Assembly: GCF_021739025.1 (NCBI RefSeq) | Contig: NZ_JAKKOT010000003.1 | Coordinates: 496,001 to 560,000, forward strand | From: Gordonia liuliyuniae | Lineage (GTDB): Bacteria > Actinomycetota > Actinomycetes > Mycobacteriales > Mycobacteriaceae | Length of the DNA stretch: 64,000 bases | Direction of reading: 5' to 3' | The notes under the pieces: generated by a model | What the model was told of the DNA's origin: nothing | Seen by the model: the letters and a program-made list of their open reading frames with translations, nothing else | Databases searched by the model: none | Position numbers and translations under genes: made by a program | Shown: positions 7,952-17,381 of the stretch, one piece after another | Layout: each line of letters opens with the position of its first letter | Numbering within the stretch: position 1 is the first letter of the stretch

Positions 7952-9463
7952 GTGGCGACCCTCTCCGATCTCCTCGCCGAACACACCAGCCTGCCCGACG
8001 CCGCCGCAGCGCATCTGCAGCGTCTCGTCGCCGAATGGCAGCTGCTGGCCGACCTCTCGTTCGCCGATTACCTGCTCGCAGTCAGCGGTGAGGACGGCAA
8101 CCTCGTCTACGTCGCCCAGTGTCGACCGAACACGGCGTCGACCGTCTTCCAACAGGACGAGGTCGGTCACCGCGTGGTGCGGCCCGCGAGCCCGCAGGGC
8201 GCCAATCCGTTGATCACGGCGGCGTTGGCGAGCGGCCGCATCGAACAGGACGGGATCGCGACGCGGTTCGGGCATCTGCTCATCGACCGGATCGCGGTTC
8301 CGGTGACGTTCGACGGCCAGGTGATCGCAGTCCTCGGACGTGCCGCGGACGCTTCGGAGACCCGGCCCGCGTCGCCGCTGGAGGCCGCATACCGGGACGC
8401 CGCCCAGACATTGTGCGAGATGGTCGTCGAGGGGACGTTCCCGCTCGACGAGGCGAACACGCTAGGGCTCTCGACACCGCGTGCGGGTGACGGATTCATC
8501 CGCGTCGACTCGGCGGGACGCGTCGTGTACGCGAGCCCGAACGCGCTGTCGGCGGTGCACCGCATGGGGTGGACGACCGATCTCTCGGGTGTGGTCGTCG
8601 CCGACCTGGTGGCGCGCCTGCTCACCGACCCGTTCGAGTCGGCCGACGCGGCCGCGATGATCGAGTCGGCCGTGGGCACCGCACTGCCCGGCCCCGATCT
8701 CGCCCTGCGCATGGAACTCGATGCACGCCGGGCCAACGTGCTGGTCCGTGCGGTCCCGCTGCGGGCGCGCGGACAGTCGCGGGGGGCGGTGCTGTTGATC
8801 CGCGACGTCACCGAGGTGAAGCGTCGTGACCTCGCCTTGATCAGCAAGGACGCGACGATCCGCGAGATCCATCATCGCGTCAAGAACAATCTGCAATCGG
8901 TGTCGGCGCTGCTGCGTCTGCAGGCGCGTCGGTCGAGCAACCCGGAGACGACGCAGGCCCTTGGCGAGGCCGTGCGTCGCGTCTCCTCGATCGCGCTGGT
9001 GCACGAGATGCTGTCGGGAAGCGTCGACGAGGAAGTGGACCTCGACGCGATCGTCGACCGAGTCGCGACGTCGCTGGTGGACGTGACGTTGCCGGACGGT
9101 GGCGGGTCACGGGTGGCGATCCGCCGCGACAGTCGCCTCGGCGTGCTGTCCGCGGATCTCGCCATGCCACTGGTGATGGTGTTGACCGAGGTCCTGCAGA
9201 ATTCGATCGAGCACGGCTTCTCGCCGGGGCAGCAGGGCGCCCTGATCGTCGTCGACGCGGTGCGGGACGTCCGCGCGCTTCAGGTGCGCGTCACCGACAA
9301 CGGCAAGGGCCTGCCCGAAGGCTTCGATCTCGCGGCGTCGGACCGTCTCGGCCTGCAGATCGTGCGGACTCTCGTCTCCAACGACCTGCGGGGGCGTATC
9401 GAGATCGGGCCGGTGCCCGGCGCGAGAGGCACCCGCGTCGAGCTCGACATCCCACTGCACTGA
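7952..9463 (+). CDS. pdtaS: Sensor histidine kinase PdtaS
   Basis: A 503-residue soluble HWE/HisKA_2-type kinase, equivalent to Rv3220c. An N-terminal GAF-like domain (about 1-150) and a PAS domain (about 170-285, with GFIRVDSAGRVVYASPNAL) precede the dimerisation helix EIHHRVKNNLQSVSALLRLQ. The phosphoacceptor is one of His307/His308. The ATPase domain follows, with N-box LTEVLQNSIEHG and G-box DNGKGLP. No transmembrane segment is present. In mycobacteria it phosphorylates PdtaR, an ANTAR RNA-binding antiterminator encoded elsewhere. GTG start at 7952. Confidence 0.93.
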   Translation: MATLSDLLAEHTSLPDAAAAHLQRLVAEWQLLADLSFADYLLAVSGEDGNLVYVAQCRPNTASTVFQQDEVGHRVVRPASPQGANPLITAALASGRIEQDGIATRFGHLLIDRIAVPVTFDGQVIAVLGRAADASETRPASPLEAAYRDAAQTLCEMVVEGTFPLDEANTLGLSTPRAGDGFIRVDSAGRVVYASPNALSAVHRMGWTTDLSGVVVADLVARLLTDPFESADAAAMIESAVGTALPGPDLALRMELDARRANVLVRAVPLRARGQSRGAVLLIRDVTEVKRRDLALISKDATIREIHHRVKNNLQSVSALLRLQARRSSNPETTQALGEAVRRVSSIALVHEMLSGSVDEEVDLDAIVDRVATSLVDVTLPDGGGSRVAIRRDSRLGVLSADLAMPLVMVLTEVLQNSIEHGFSPGQQGALIVVDAVRDVRALQVRVTDNGKGLPEGFDLAASDRLGLQIVRTLVSNDLRGRIEIGPVPGARGTRVELDIPLH

Positions 9464-9510
9464 CCCGCGTCGGCGAGCGGCGCGCCCGACGCCGCTGGGT
9501 TGGTGCACGA

Positions 9511-9543
9511 AGGAGGGCCCCGACCGATGGTCGAGGCCCTCCC
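9511..9543. terminator. Bidirectional terminator between pdtaS and whiB1
   Basis: GAGGGCCCCGACC, a GAT loop, then GGTCGAGGCCCTC (about 9513-9541) folds to a strong hairpin with one mismatch. It lies between the convergent ends of pdtaS and whiB1. No long T-run on either side. Confidence 0.75.
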
Positions 9544-9561
9544 TGATGGATTGTCTGCGTG

Positions 9562-9816
9562 TCAGACGACGCTGCGGGCGCGGGTGCGCGCGTTGCGGCG
9601 CTTGAGTGCGCGACGCTCGTCCTCGCTCATGCCGCCCCAGACGCCTGCGTCCTGGCCGGTCTCGAGGGCCCAGGCGAGGCAGTCTGCCGTCACCGGGCAG
9701 CGCTGGCATACCAGCTTGGCATCAGCAACCTGCGCGATCGCCGGTCCGCTCGTACCGACCGGGAAGAACAGCTCCGGGTCTTCATCGCGGCAGATGGCTT
9801 TGTGGCGCCAGTCCAT
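9562..9816 (-). CDS. whiB1: Iron-sulfur regulator WhiB1
   Basis: An 84-residue Wbl protein, nearly identical to mycobacterial WhiB1, an essential 4Fe-4S nitric-oxide sensor that binds the primary sigma factor. The four cluster ligands are Cys9, Cys37, Cys40 and Cys46. The G-[VI]-W-G-G turn is present as DAGVWGGMSEDERRALKRRNARTRA, with the basic DNA-binding tail. The start at 9816 (MDWRHK) fits the family and has GAAGGAG just upstream. The 264-bp region upstream holds palindromes. Confidence 0.96.
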   Translation of the reverse strand: MDWRHKAICRDEDPELFFPVGTSGPAIAQVADAKLVCQRCPVTADCLAWALETGQDAGVWGGMSEDERRALKRRNARTRARSVV

Positions 9817-9835
9817 GACACTTACTCCTTCAAAT

Positions 9836-9865
9836 ACAACATCGTTGTCGTGCGCAGGGCGCACG
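9836..9865 (-). promoter_or_regulatory. Two adjacent palindromes in the whiB1 upstream region
   Basis: ACAAC-ATC-GTTGT at 9836-9848 lies 20 bp before the whiB1 start codon, and CGTGCGC-AGG-GCGCACG at 9849-9865 abuts it. Both are perfect inverted repeats. They could be operators or a structured 5' leader. The GTG-CAC spacing (nine bases) is one longer than a CRP site, so a CRP assignment is not made. Confidence 0.4.
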
Positions 9866-10080
9866 AATGTACATCGTTCGTCTTTGTGGGCTGCAACGAC
9901 GGAAGTCGCCATCAGATCTGAACCGTGGTGAGTACAGAAAGGCGGGGCCGGTTGTTGCGGTCATTAACTGTTGTACTACTGTGCGGTTACGTTTGGCTAT
10001 AGCCCGGCGCTGAATGCTGGATACGTCACAAGGGGTTGGCAGAGAAGTCAACTTATGCGTACCGGCAGGTAACTATTGCG

Positions 10081-11028
10081 TCAACTCGGTAGTGGAGCCG
10101 CTACGACATCGAGGACATGACGGCGGTAGCCGAAGTCGAGTCCGGTGTATTCGCCCAGGTAGTCGCCGTCCATCTGGACGTCGGCCGGCTCGTCGCACCG
10201 GAACCGGACCCACTCGACATCGTCGTCGCGGTACAGGTGTGCGGCCTTCGGATCCTTCGCGCGCAGCAGCTTCGAGCCGAGCATGAGGTTCCGGGGGACT
10301 GAGACCGACGTCGCAGCGAAGATGCCGAGGCCGTGTTCGAAGTCGGTGCCGGGATTGGTGCGGATCGGCGTCGTGCCCAAGTAGGTCCACGGGCCGGTGT
10401 TGCTGACGAAACCGAACCGGACGCCGTCGATCGGCGCGTGGTCGGGGACTTCGACGGTGAACGAGGGCGGCGTCACCGATGGCCGGAAGAACGAGCCGAG
10501 CGTGGTTCGCAGATAGCGTCCGGCCGTCGCCTTGCGACCTTTATGGCGCAACTCCTCCATGCGGCGCACGACGATCGCGTCCATGCCCATGCCGGCGTTG
10601 AACAGGAACCAGCGGTCCAACGTGTGGCCGAGGCTGATGGGGCGGCGGGCTCCGGAGTCGAGCAGCGTCATGAGTTGGGCGGTCGCCGCGAGCGGATCAC
10701 GGCTGATGTCGAGAGCGCGGGCGAACACGTTAGCGCTGCCGCCGGGCACCACGCCCAGAGCAGGCAGTGTGCCGCGGTCGGGGGCGGCTCCCGACGGCGC
10801 GCCGAGCATTCCGTTGGCCACCTCGTTCACCGAACCGTCGCCGCCGTGCACGACGACGGCGTCGTATCCGTCCTTGACCGCGCGGGCGCCGAGCTCTCCG
10901 GCGTGACCCCGATGCGTGGTGCGCTCGATGTCTACGGTGAATCGGGACGCGAGGGTGTTGGCCAGCGCATCGCGTCCTTCAGCCGTGGTGAAGGTCGCGA
11001 ACGGGTTCGTGATGAGCATGACACGCAC
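10081..11028 (-). CDS. Diacylglycerol/sphingosine-kinase family lipid kinase
   Basis: A 315-residue DagK-catalytic-domain protein. The nucleotide-binding motif is VVHGGDGSVNEVANGM near residues 61-76, with VVPGGSANVFARAL downstream. The C-terminal beta-sandwich ends with FRCDEPADVQMDGDYLG, typical of the family. Members phosphorylate diacylglycerol or related lipids. It corresponds in position to Rv3218. The GTG at 11028 (VRVMLITNP) is chosen; ATG 11019 is three codons in. Neither has a good ribosome-binding site. The 264-bp stretch between it and whiB1 has no other gene. Confidence 0.82.
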   Translation of the reverse strand: MRVMLITNPFATFTTAEGRDALANTLASRFTVDIERTTHRGHAGELGARAVKDGYDAVVVHGGDGSVNEVANGMLGAPSGAAPDRGTLPALGVVPGGSANVFARALDISRDPLAATAQLMTLLDSGARRPISLGHTLDRWFLFNAGMGMDAIVVRRMEELRHKGRKATAGRYLRTTLGSFFRPSVTPPSFTVEVPDHAPIDGVRFGFVSNTGPWTYLGTTPIRTNPGTDFEHGLGIFAATSVSVPRNLMLGSKLLRAKDPKAAHLYRDDDVEWVRFRCDEPADVQMDGDYLGEYTGLDFGYRRHVLDVVAAPLPS

Positions 11029-11275
11029 GAGAGCACACGTTATAGCGTCTACGCGGTCCGGACACAATCGAGCGGCGGCCCCGTCCCGCGGGCCACCCCG
11101 TGTCGATCCTGCGACGCGCGTAAACCTACACCGGACAGCACGCACATCCATCGGTAGAGCACTGCACGTCCTGTGCGGTGTAGGTCGTCACCGCACGTCG
11201 ACCTGCCACCGTGTTCTAGGCGCGTCGACGGCCCCGGCGAGCGCTCGCGGCGCGCCCCGACCTACCCTGGAGTAC

Positions 11276-11704
11276 GTGAGCAGTCCCGATTCCGAGCGAA
11301 CGACGCCTGCCGTCCCGTCGACGCTGCGCTGGGCCGGATGGATTATCACGCTGCAAGGCGTGATAGGCGTGGTCGTCGCCGTGGTCTACGTGATCCGCGA
11401 AGCGAGCGGCCACCACGAGGACGCCATCAGCGGATACGGTTCGGCGGTCTGGTTCGCCGTGATCGGCGGCGGCGTGCTCGCAGGCGGGATCGCGTTGATC
11501 CGGGGCCACCGGTGGGGGCGCGGCATCGGGATGATGGCGCAGATACTGTTACTGCCGGTTGCATACGCGCTGCTCACGGCCAGTCACCTGCCGTTGCTGG
11601 GCGCTCCTGTCGGGATCGTCGCATTGGCCTGCCTGGGACTGTTGTTCGCGCCCGCCTCCCTGTCCTGGCTCAACGCAGACTCGCTGCCGCCCGACGCGCG
11701 CTGA
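11276..11704 (+). CDS. Four-helix membrane protein (Rv3217c-like)
   Basis: A 142-residue integral membrane protein with four predicted helices: residues about 18-40 (WAGWIITLQGVIGVVVAVVY), 58-79, 88-103 and 107-127. A basic loop GHRWGRG sits between helices 2 and 3. Length and position match Rv3217c of M. tuberculosis. Function unknown. The GTG at 11276 is preceded by a weak TGGAG. It is divergent from the lipid kinase across 247 bp in which no operator was recognised. Confidence 0.75.
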   Translation: MSSPDSERTTPAVPSTLRWAGWIITLQGVIGVVVAVVYVIREASGHHEDAISGYGSAVWFAVIGGGVLAGGIALIRGHRWGRGIGMMAQILLLPVAYALLTASHLPLLGAPVGIVALACLGLLFAPASLSWLNADSLPPDAR

Positions 11705-11750
11705 GGGAGCGCCCTCCTCGACCCCGGACGGGGGACGTAGGGTATGGGCC

Positions 11751-12545
11751 ATGACGCGCATCCTTGCCATCGCAAACCAGAAGGGCGGCGTGGCGAAGAC
11801 CACGACGACCGCGTCGGTCGGCGCGGCCCTCGCAGACCAGGACGTGTCCGTTCTGGTCGTCGACCTCGATCCGCAGGGCTGCTTGACCTTCTCACTCGGG
11901 CACGATCCCGACCAGATCTCCAAGTCGGTGCACGATGTGCTCATCGGCGCCGAGGACATCGCCGACGTGCTCCTCGATACCGATGACGGCATGACGCTGC
12001 TCCCGGCCACCATCGACCTCGCGGGCGCCGAAGCGCTCCTGCTGATGCGTCCCGGCCGTGAGTATGCGCTCAAACGCGCGCTCGCCGAAGTCGCACAGGA
12101 CTACGACGTGGTGCTCATCGACTGCCCGCCGTCACTCGGCGTCCTCACCCTCAACGGGCTGACCGCGGCCGACGAGGTCGTCGTGCCGCTGCAGTGCGAG
12201 ACGCTCGCACACCGAGGCGTCGGCCAGTTGCTCCGGACCGTGACCGAGGTCCAGCAGATCACCAACCCCGAGCTCACGATGCTCGGCACGGTGGCGACCC
12301 TGTTCGATGCGCGCACCACCCACAGCCGGGACGTGCTCGCCGACGTCGCCGACCGTTACGAGATGCCGGTCCTCGATCCGCCGATCCCGCGCACCGTCCG
12401 ATTCGCCGAAGCATCGGCGTCCGGATCGACGGTGATGCGCGGCCGCAAGAACAAGGGCGCGACCGCCTACCGCGAACTCGCCGACAACCTGCGCGCCTAC
12501 TGGGACGGTGCTGACCTGGCCACGTACGAGGCCGGGGAGCAGTAG
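11751..12545 (+). CDS. ParA/Soj-family ATPase
   Basis: A 264-residue deviant-Walker P-loop ATPase, matching Rv3213c. The signature KGGVAKTTT is at about residues 11-19; Walker A' and switch motifs VVDLDPQGCLTF and LIDCPPSLGVLTLN follow. No ParB partner or parS-like site is nearby, so it is probably an orphan ParA-like protein positioning some other cargo rather than the chromosomal segregation ParA. It starts 46 bp after the membrane protein gene and may be cotranscribed. Confidence 0.85.
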   Translation: MTRILAIANQKGGVAKTTTTASVGAALADQDVSVLVVDLDPQGCLTFSLGHDPDQISKSVHDVLIGAEDIADVLLDTDDGMTLLPATIDLAGAEALLLMRPGREYALKRALAEVAQDYDVVLIDCPPSLGVLTLNGLTAADEVVVPLQCETLAHRGVGQLLRTVTEVQQITNPELTMLGTVATLFDARTTHSRDVLADVADRYEMPVLDPPIPRTVRFAEASASGSTVMRGRKNKGATAYRELADNLRAYWDGADLATYEAGEQ

Positions 12546-12564
12546 AGGGAACCGCAGCGAGACG

Positions 12565-13830
12565 TCAGGCAGGCGGGCGCAGGCCGACGACGGTGTCGCC
12601 GCGCTGCTCGACGACGGTGTCGCCGAGGACACGGAGAGCGACGGTTCCGTCGTAGCCGTCGCGATCGAACGGGATGGTGCGGACCTCGTGGCCATCGGAC
12701 AGTTGACGGACGCTGATCCCACCGGGAGTCGGCAGCAGCAGTTCGCCCGCCATCACCGCGCCGGTGCCGACCGTGCCGGGCACCTCGAACATGACGTTCC
12801 CGCTCGTCCCGTCGAGGACTGCGGTGCCAGTGCCCGTCCAGAACATGACGACTCCCGCGTCGACCGACGGCCGCCCGGCGGGTTCGGTAGCGCCGGCGAT
12901 CGGCCGGGTGGCTACCGGCTCGGCCTGGGTCGAGAACACCCGTACCGACGGTCCCGGCACACGGTGTACCTCACCGGTCGCGTCGGTGCCCGGGTCGTAC
13001 ACCGTGAAACTCGTGGCTCCGCCCGCCACTAACCGGGGTGCCGGGCCGTGCGAGGTCTGGGTGAGCATCGTCGTACCCCACTGGACGACCTTCTCCTCGG
13101 AGTCCTCCGCCGAGCCGAGGACGGTCAGTCGATACCCGTAATCGCCGTCGCAGCGTTCGATGACGGCGACGCGGTTCGCGCCCGGGAGCGCCGAGTACAG
13201 ACGGCAATGCGAGCGGTCGGGTGCGACGCCGGGATTCACCGGTGCGTCGACGCGACCGTATTCGATGCCGCGGACCAGATTGGTGCCCCACGTCTCGAGT
13301 CGGGTGGCGCCCGCCGAGACGGCGTAGTCGCCGTCGAACGACAGGTCGACCGCCCCGTCGGCGTCGGAGGCGCGTTCGGCGACCCGCAGCCCGGTGCCAC
13401 CGTTCAGTGCGGTCACCTGGCTGCAGCCCCGCCGGTCGCGGTACACGCCGAGGACGAGGTCCTCGCCACCCGGCCACGCCGCCAACGCCCCGCACAGGGG
13501 CAGATCGCGGTGGTAGCGCCAGCGCTGCGCACCGGACACCGGGTCGAGCGCTGCGACGGTGCCGTCGTCGGCAACGATCACGGACGCGGCAGTCGACTGC
13601 GGGACTGTGGTGTCCGCGGACGGCGCCGACCACGCCTGGATGAGCGCGCCCGGTGTCGCCTCGGCGGGCAGCGGGGCGTCGGGCGCCGCGGCAGCGGTCG
13701 TCAGGTCGGAGTGTCGTGCGCTGCTTCCAGCCCACACCAGGACGCCCGCGACGACAACAGCCACCACCAAGACGGCGGTCACGATCAGGTCGAGGCGGGT
13801 ACGGCGTTCCGGCGCGATCCGAACTCCCAT
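12565..13830 (-). CDS. Membrane-anchored PQQ-like beta-propeller protein (Rv3212-like)
   Basis: A 421-residue protein with one N-terminal helix (about residues 14-34, LIVTAVLVVAVVVAGVLVWAG) and an exported domain. The exported part has repeated beta-propeller blades, e.g. TVAALDPVSGAQRWRYHRDL, like PQQ enzyme repeats. No catalytic residues of quinoprotein dehydrogenases are seen. Conserved cysteines (LPLCGA, RRGCSQ, HCRLY, ERCDGDYGY) could form disulfides outside the cell. It corresponds to Rv3212 and sits directly downstream of the helicase gene, 22 bp apart on the same strand. Confidence 0.78.
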   Translation of the reverse strand: MGVRIAPERRTRLDLIVTAVLVVAVVVAGVLVWAGSSARHSDLTTAAAAPDAPLPAEATPGALIQAWSAPSADTTVPQSTAASVIVADDGTVAALDPVSGAQRWRYHRDLPLCGALAAWPGGEDLVLGVYRDRRGCSQVTALNGGTGLRVAERASDADGAVDLSFDGDYAVSAGATRLETWGTNLVRGIEYGRVDAPVNPGVAPDRSHCRLYSALPGANRVAVIERCDGDYGYRLTVLGSAEDSEEKVVQWGTTMLTQTSHGPAPRLVAGGATSFTVYDPGTDATGEVHRVPGPSVRVFSTQAEPVATRPIAGATEPAGRPSVDAGVVMFWTGTGTAVLDGTSGNVMFEVPGTVGTGAVMAGELLLPTPGGISVRQLSDGHEVRTIPFDRDGYDGTVALRVLGDTVVEQRGDTVVGLRPPA

Positions 13831-13852
13831 ATCGGCGACAGTACGGAAGAGG

Positions 13853-15412
13853 TCAGTCCGCCGTGGCCTCGCCCGCGGGCTTGCCGCCCGACCGGCGGCG
13901 ACGGCGACGCGGACGACGCGGCGTCTCGTCCCCGGCCTCGGTCTTGTCCGCGGTCTCTACTGTGGCCTTCTCCGGGGCCTCGCCCGCCGTCTTCTTCGAC
14001 GGTGCCTGCCCGTCGACCGTTTCGCCGCCGCGTGTGCGGCGACGGGCGCGCGTCCGGCGCTTCTCGGGTCGGTCGGCGCGCGCCTCGCGGCGCTCCTCAG
14101 ACGTCTGTCGGGCGCCCGCGACGCGGCCGTCCGCATCGGCCGGGATGTTCATCTCCTCGCGGAGGTGGTCGGACGTCGAGTACGTCTCGACCGGTTCGGG
14201 CATTCCGAGGCCGAGTGCCTTGTCGATGAGTTCCCAGCGGTGGAGTTCGTCCCAGTCGACGAGGGTGACGGCGATGCCGGTGCGGCCCGCGCGTCCGGTG
14301 CGGCCGATGCGGTGCACGTACGTCTTGTCGTCGTCGGGGCACTGGTAGTTGATGACGTGCGTGACGTCGTCGATGTCGATGCCGCGGGCCGCGACGTCCG
14401 TCGCGACGAGCACGTCGACGCTTCCGTCGCGGAATTTGCCGAGCGACTTCTCGCGGGCCACCTGGCCGAGATCACCGTGCACGGCGCCGACCTTGAAGCC
14501 GCGCTCTGCCAGGTCGTCGGCGACCTTCTGCGCGGTCCGCTTGGTACGGGTGAAGATCATCGTCGCGCCGCGACCCTCGGCCTGCAGGATGCGTGCGACG
14601 AGTTCGGCCTTGTCGAGGGCGTGCGCGCGGTAGGCGTGCTGGGTGGTGCGCTCGTGGACGGCCGAATCGTTGGCCTGCTCGGCGCGGATGTGCATCGGCC
14701 GGTTCAGGAACGTGCGGGCGAGGGTGACGATCGGACCGGGCATGGTGGCCGAGAACAGCATCGTCTGACGGTCGGTCGGCAGCGCCCCCATGATCCGCTC
14801 GATGTCGGGGAGGAAGCCGAGGTCGAGCATCTCGTCGGCCTCGTCGAGCACCAGGATGCCGACCTTGCCGAGCACCAGGTGGCCCTGCTGGGCGAGGTCC
14901 AGGAGGCGCCCCGGGGTGCCGACGACAACGTCGACGCCCTTCTGCAGTTCGGCGATCTGCTGCTCGTAGGGGCGGCCGCCGTAGATCGACGTGATCGACA
15001 GCGGGCGCGTGGCACCGTCGACGGTGACCTGCACGCCCTTCGCCGCGACCTCGAGGTCCTCGGTCACCTGGACGCACAGCTCGCGTGTCGGGACGATGAT
15101 GAGTGCGCGTGGCGTGGTGTCCAGCGCGCGGAGCTTGGTCGCCTCCGCGTTGACCAGCCGGTGCAGCAGCGGAACGCCGAAACCGAAGGTCTTGCCCATG
15201 CCGGTGCGTGCCTGACCGATCAGGTCGCTGCCCGCGAGGGCGAGGGGGAGCGTCAACTCCTGGATGGCGAACGTGCGGGTCTTGCCGTCGGCTTCGAGCG
15301 CGGCGACGATCTGCGGGTCGACGCCGAGTTCGGTGAAGGTCGGCGCCAGGTGACCCTCGTCGACGATGGTCGTCTGGACTGAATCGTCGGTGACGGTTGC
15401 GTCAGTGCTCAT
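13853..15412 (-). CDS. rhlE: DEAD-box RNA helicase (RhlE-type)
   Basis: A 519-residue ATP-dependent RNA helicase. Motifs in order: Q motif near FAIQELTLPLAL, Walker A ARTGMGKTFG, DEAD in VLDEADEMLD, SAT in LFSATMPGPI, and HRIGRTGRAGRTG. The C-terminal ~100 residues are rich in Arg, Lys, Glu and Ala, a basic tail used for RNA binding. It matches Rv3211. It probably remodels mRNA or rRNA under cold or stress, and mycobacterial relatives associate with the degradosome. It heads a two-gene unit with the beta-propeller gene. Confidence 0.92.
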   Translation of the reverse strand: MSTDATVTDDSVQTTIVDEGHLAPTFTELGVDPQIVAALEADGKTRTFAIQELTLPLALAGSDLIGQARTGMGKTFGFGVPLLHRLVNAEATKLRALDTTPRALIIVPTRELCVQVTEDLEVAAKGVQVTVDGATRPLSITSIYGGRPYEQQIAELQKGVDVVVGTPGRLLDLAQQGHLVLGKVGILVLDEADEMLDLGFLPDIERIMGALPTDRQTMLFSATMPGPIVTLARTFLNRPMHIRAEQANDSAVHERTTQHAYRAHALDKAELVARILQAEGRGATMIFTRTKRTAQKVADDLAERGFKVGAVHGDLGQVAREKSLGKFRDGSVDVLVATDVAARGIDIDDVTHVINYQCPDDDKTYVHRIGRTGRAGRTGIAVTLVDWDELHRWELIDKALGLGMPEPVETYSTSDHLREEMNIPADADGRVAGARQTSEERREARADRPEKRRTRARRRTRGGETVDGQAPSKKTAGEAPEKATVETADKTEAGDETPRRPRRRRRRSGGKPAGEATAD

Positions 15413-15628
15413 GTGCGGTTGTATGCCTCTCGTGTGCTTCGTGCACGCACACGACGGCTATCGCGGGGTCCGCTCTCGGCAGGCCCTCTCACGTGGCGTC
15501 TTCCGGTGCGCGCTCAAGGTCGGACGTGGCCGCTGCGGCAGTGTTCACCGACTCGTGATCGGCGGCTGCGCTGCGGGATTATGTCCACGTCTGGTCCCGA
15601 GTGTACCGCCTTGCCTACTCTTGCTCTC

Positions 15629-16273
15629 ATGCCGAACACGTCGAATGCCACCGCCAAGCTCTACGGACTGCTCCTCGCCGGGGAGTTCGCGGCCTGCTAT
15701 CGCCTGATCGACGAGTCGACGATGGCGCCGACGACTGCCGATCGGGTCGCCATCGCGAGACTGATCGCGGCCGAGATGGCGCACTTCGAAGAACTGGCGA
15801 CTCAGGTGTCCGGGGTGGGCGGCGATCCGGAGGCGGCCGTGAGCGCGCACGCCAAGGTCTTCGACGACTACCACCGAGTCACCACGCCGAGTTCCTGGCT
15901 CGAAGCGCTGGTCAAGATGTACATCGGCGACGGTCTGGCCGCCGACTTCTACACCGAGCTCGCCGACCGGATATCGCCCGACGTGCAACCGGTCGTCGCT
16001 TCGGTGCTCGGCTCGACCGGCTCGTCGCAGTTCGCCGTCGACCGGGTGCGCGCGGCGATCGCCGCCGACCCGTCGTCGCGCTCGGCGCTGGCGCTGTGGG
16101 GCAGGAGGCTGCTCGGCGAGGCGATCACGCACATGCAGTGGGTTCTCGCCGAGGAGGACGAGGTGATGGATCTGTTGTTCACCGGCGACGCGACGTTGGC
16201 GACGGCCGCGTCGTTCTTCGACGGCATCGCCGAGCGTCACGCACAGCGCATGGCCGACCTCGGCCTCGCGTAA
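15629..16273 (+). CDS. Ferritin-like fold protein (Rv3210c-like)
   Basis: A 214-residue, mostly helical protein. Glu/His pairs of a ferritin-like di-iron fold are suggested by AEMAHFEEL (about residues 49-57) and GEAITHMQWVLAEEDEVMDLL, resembling the tRNA-hydroxylase MiaE-type superfamily used in actinobacterial annotation. Whether metal is bound is not shown by sequence. Start ATG at 15629 follows a 216-bp intergenic gap with no recognised operator. It lies 33 bp ahead of the DUF3107 gene. Confidence 0.75.
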   Translation: MPNTSNATAKLYGLLLAGEFAACYRLIDESTMAPTTADRVAIARLIAAEMAHFEELATQVSGVGGDPEAAVSAHAKVFDDYHRVTTPSSWLEALVKMYIGDGLAADFYTELADRISPDVQPVVASVLGSTGSSQFAVDRVRAAIAADPSSRSALALWGRRLLGEAITHMQWVLAEEDEVMDLLFTGDATLATAASFFDGIAERHAQRMADLGLA

Positions 16274-16306
16274 CAGTCGTCGCCGATCCGGGTAGAGTCG
16301 GTCGCC

Positions 16307-16537
16307 ATGAGCGTTGAGGTGAAGATCGGCATCGACAACAACCCCCGAGAACTCGCGGTGACCATCCCCGGGACCAGTGCGGAAGTGAACGCGAGAGTGT
16401 CTGCGGCACTGGACGGCACGGACGCCGTGCTGGAACTCGTCGACGAGAAGGGTTCGCAGATGCTCGTACCGTCCACGAAGATCGCCTACGTCGAGGTCGG
16501 GTCGAGCGAATCGCGTCGCGTCGGTTTCGGCGCCTGA
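16307..16537 (+). CDS. DUF3107 protein (TB9.4-like)
   Basis: A 76-residue small protein, MSVEVKIGIDNNPRELAV at its N-terminus and ending in KIAYVEVGSSESRRVGFGA. It matches Rv3208A (TB9.4), an abundant conserved actinobacterial protein of unknown function. A compact alpha/beta fold is likely. It is followed 23 bp later by a perfect terminator and then the convergent TetR gene, an arrangement also seen in mycobacteria. Confidence 0.9.
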   Translation: MSVEVKIGIDNNPRELAVTIPGTSAEVNARVSAALDGTDAVLELVDEKGSQMLVPSTKIAYVEVGSSESRRVGFGA

Positions 16538-16560
16538 CCCCGCACGAGCACAGAATCACC

Positions 16561-16590
16561 GAAGACCGCCGGGCGTGCCCGGCGGTCTTC
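16561..16590. terminator. Perfect bidirectional terminator
   Basis: GAAGACCGCCGGGC (16561-16574) and its exact complement (16577-16590) are separated by two bases; 14 uninterrupted pairs. It separates DUF3107 from the convergent TetR gene. Confidence 0.88.
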
Positions 16591-16619
16591 TCGTCGCTGC
16601 GGTGTGTCTCGGGTCTGGA

Positions 16620-17342
<723 letters not shown>

Positions 17343-17381
17343 TCACTTCGACCCCTGTGGTTGTTGTGGCAGAGTTGATGG

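Noticed and set aside
9849..9865. CRP site upstream of whiB1
   Set aside because: GTG and CAC half-sites are nine bases apart instead of eight and the flanking A/T positions do not match, so only an unassigned palindrome is reported.
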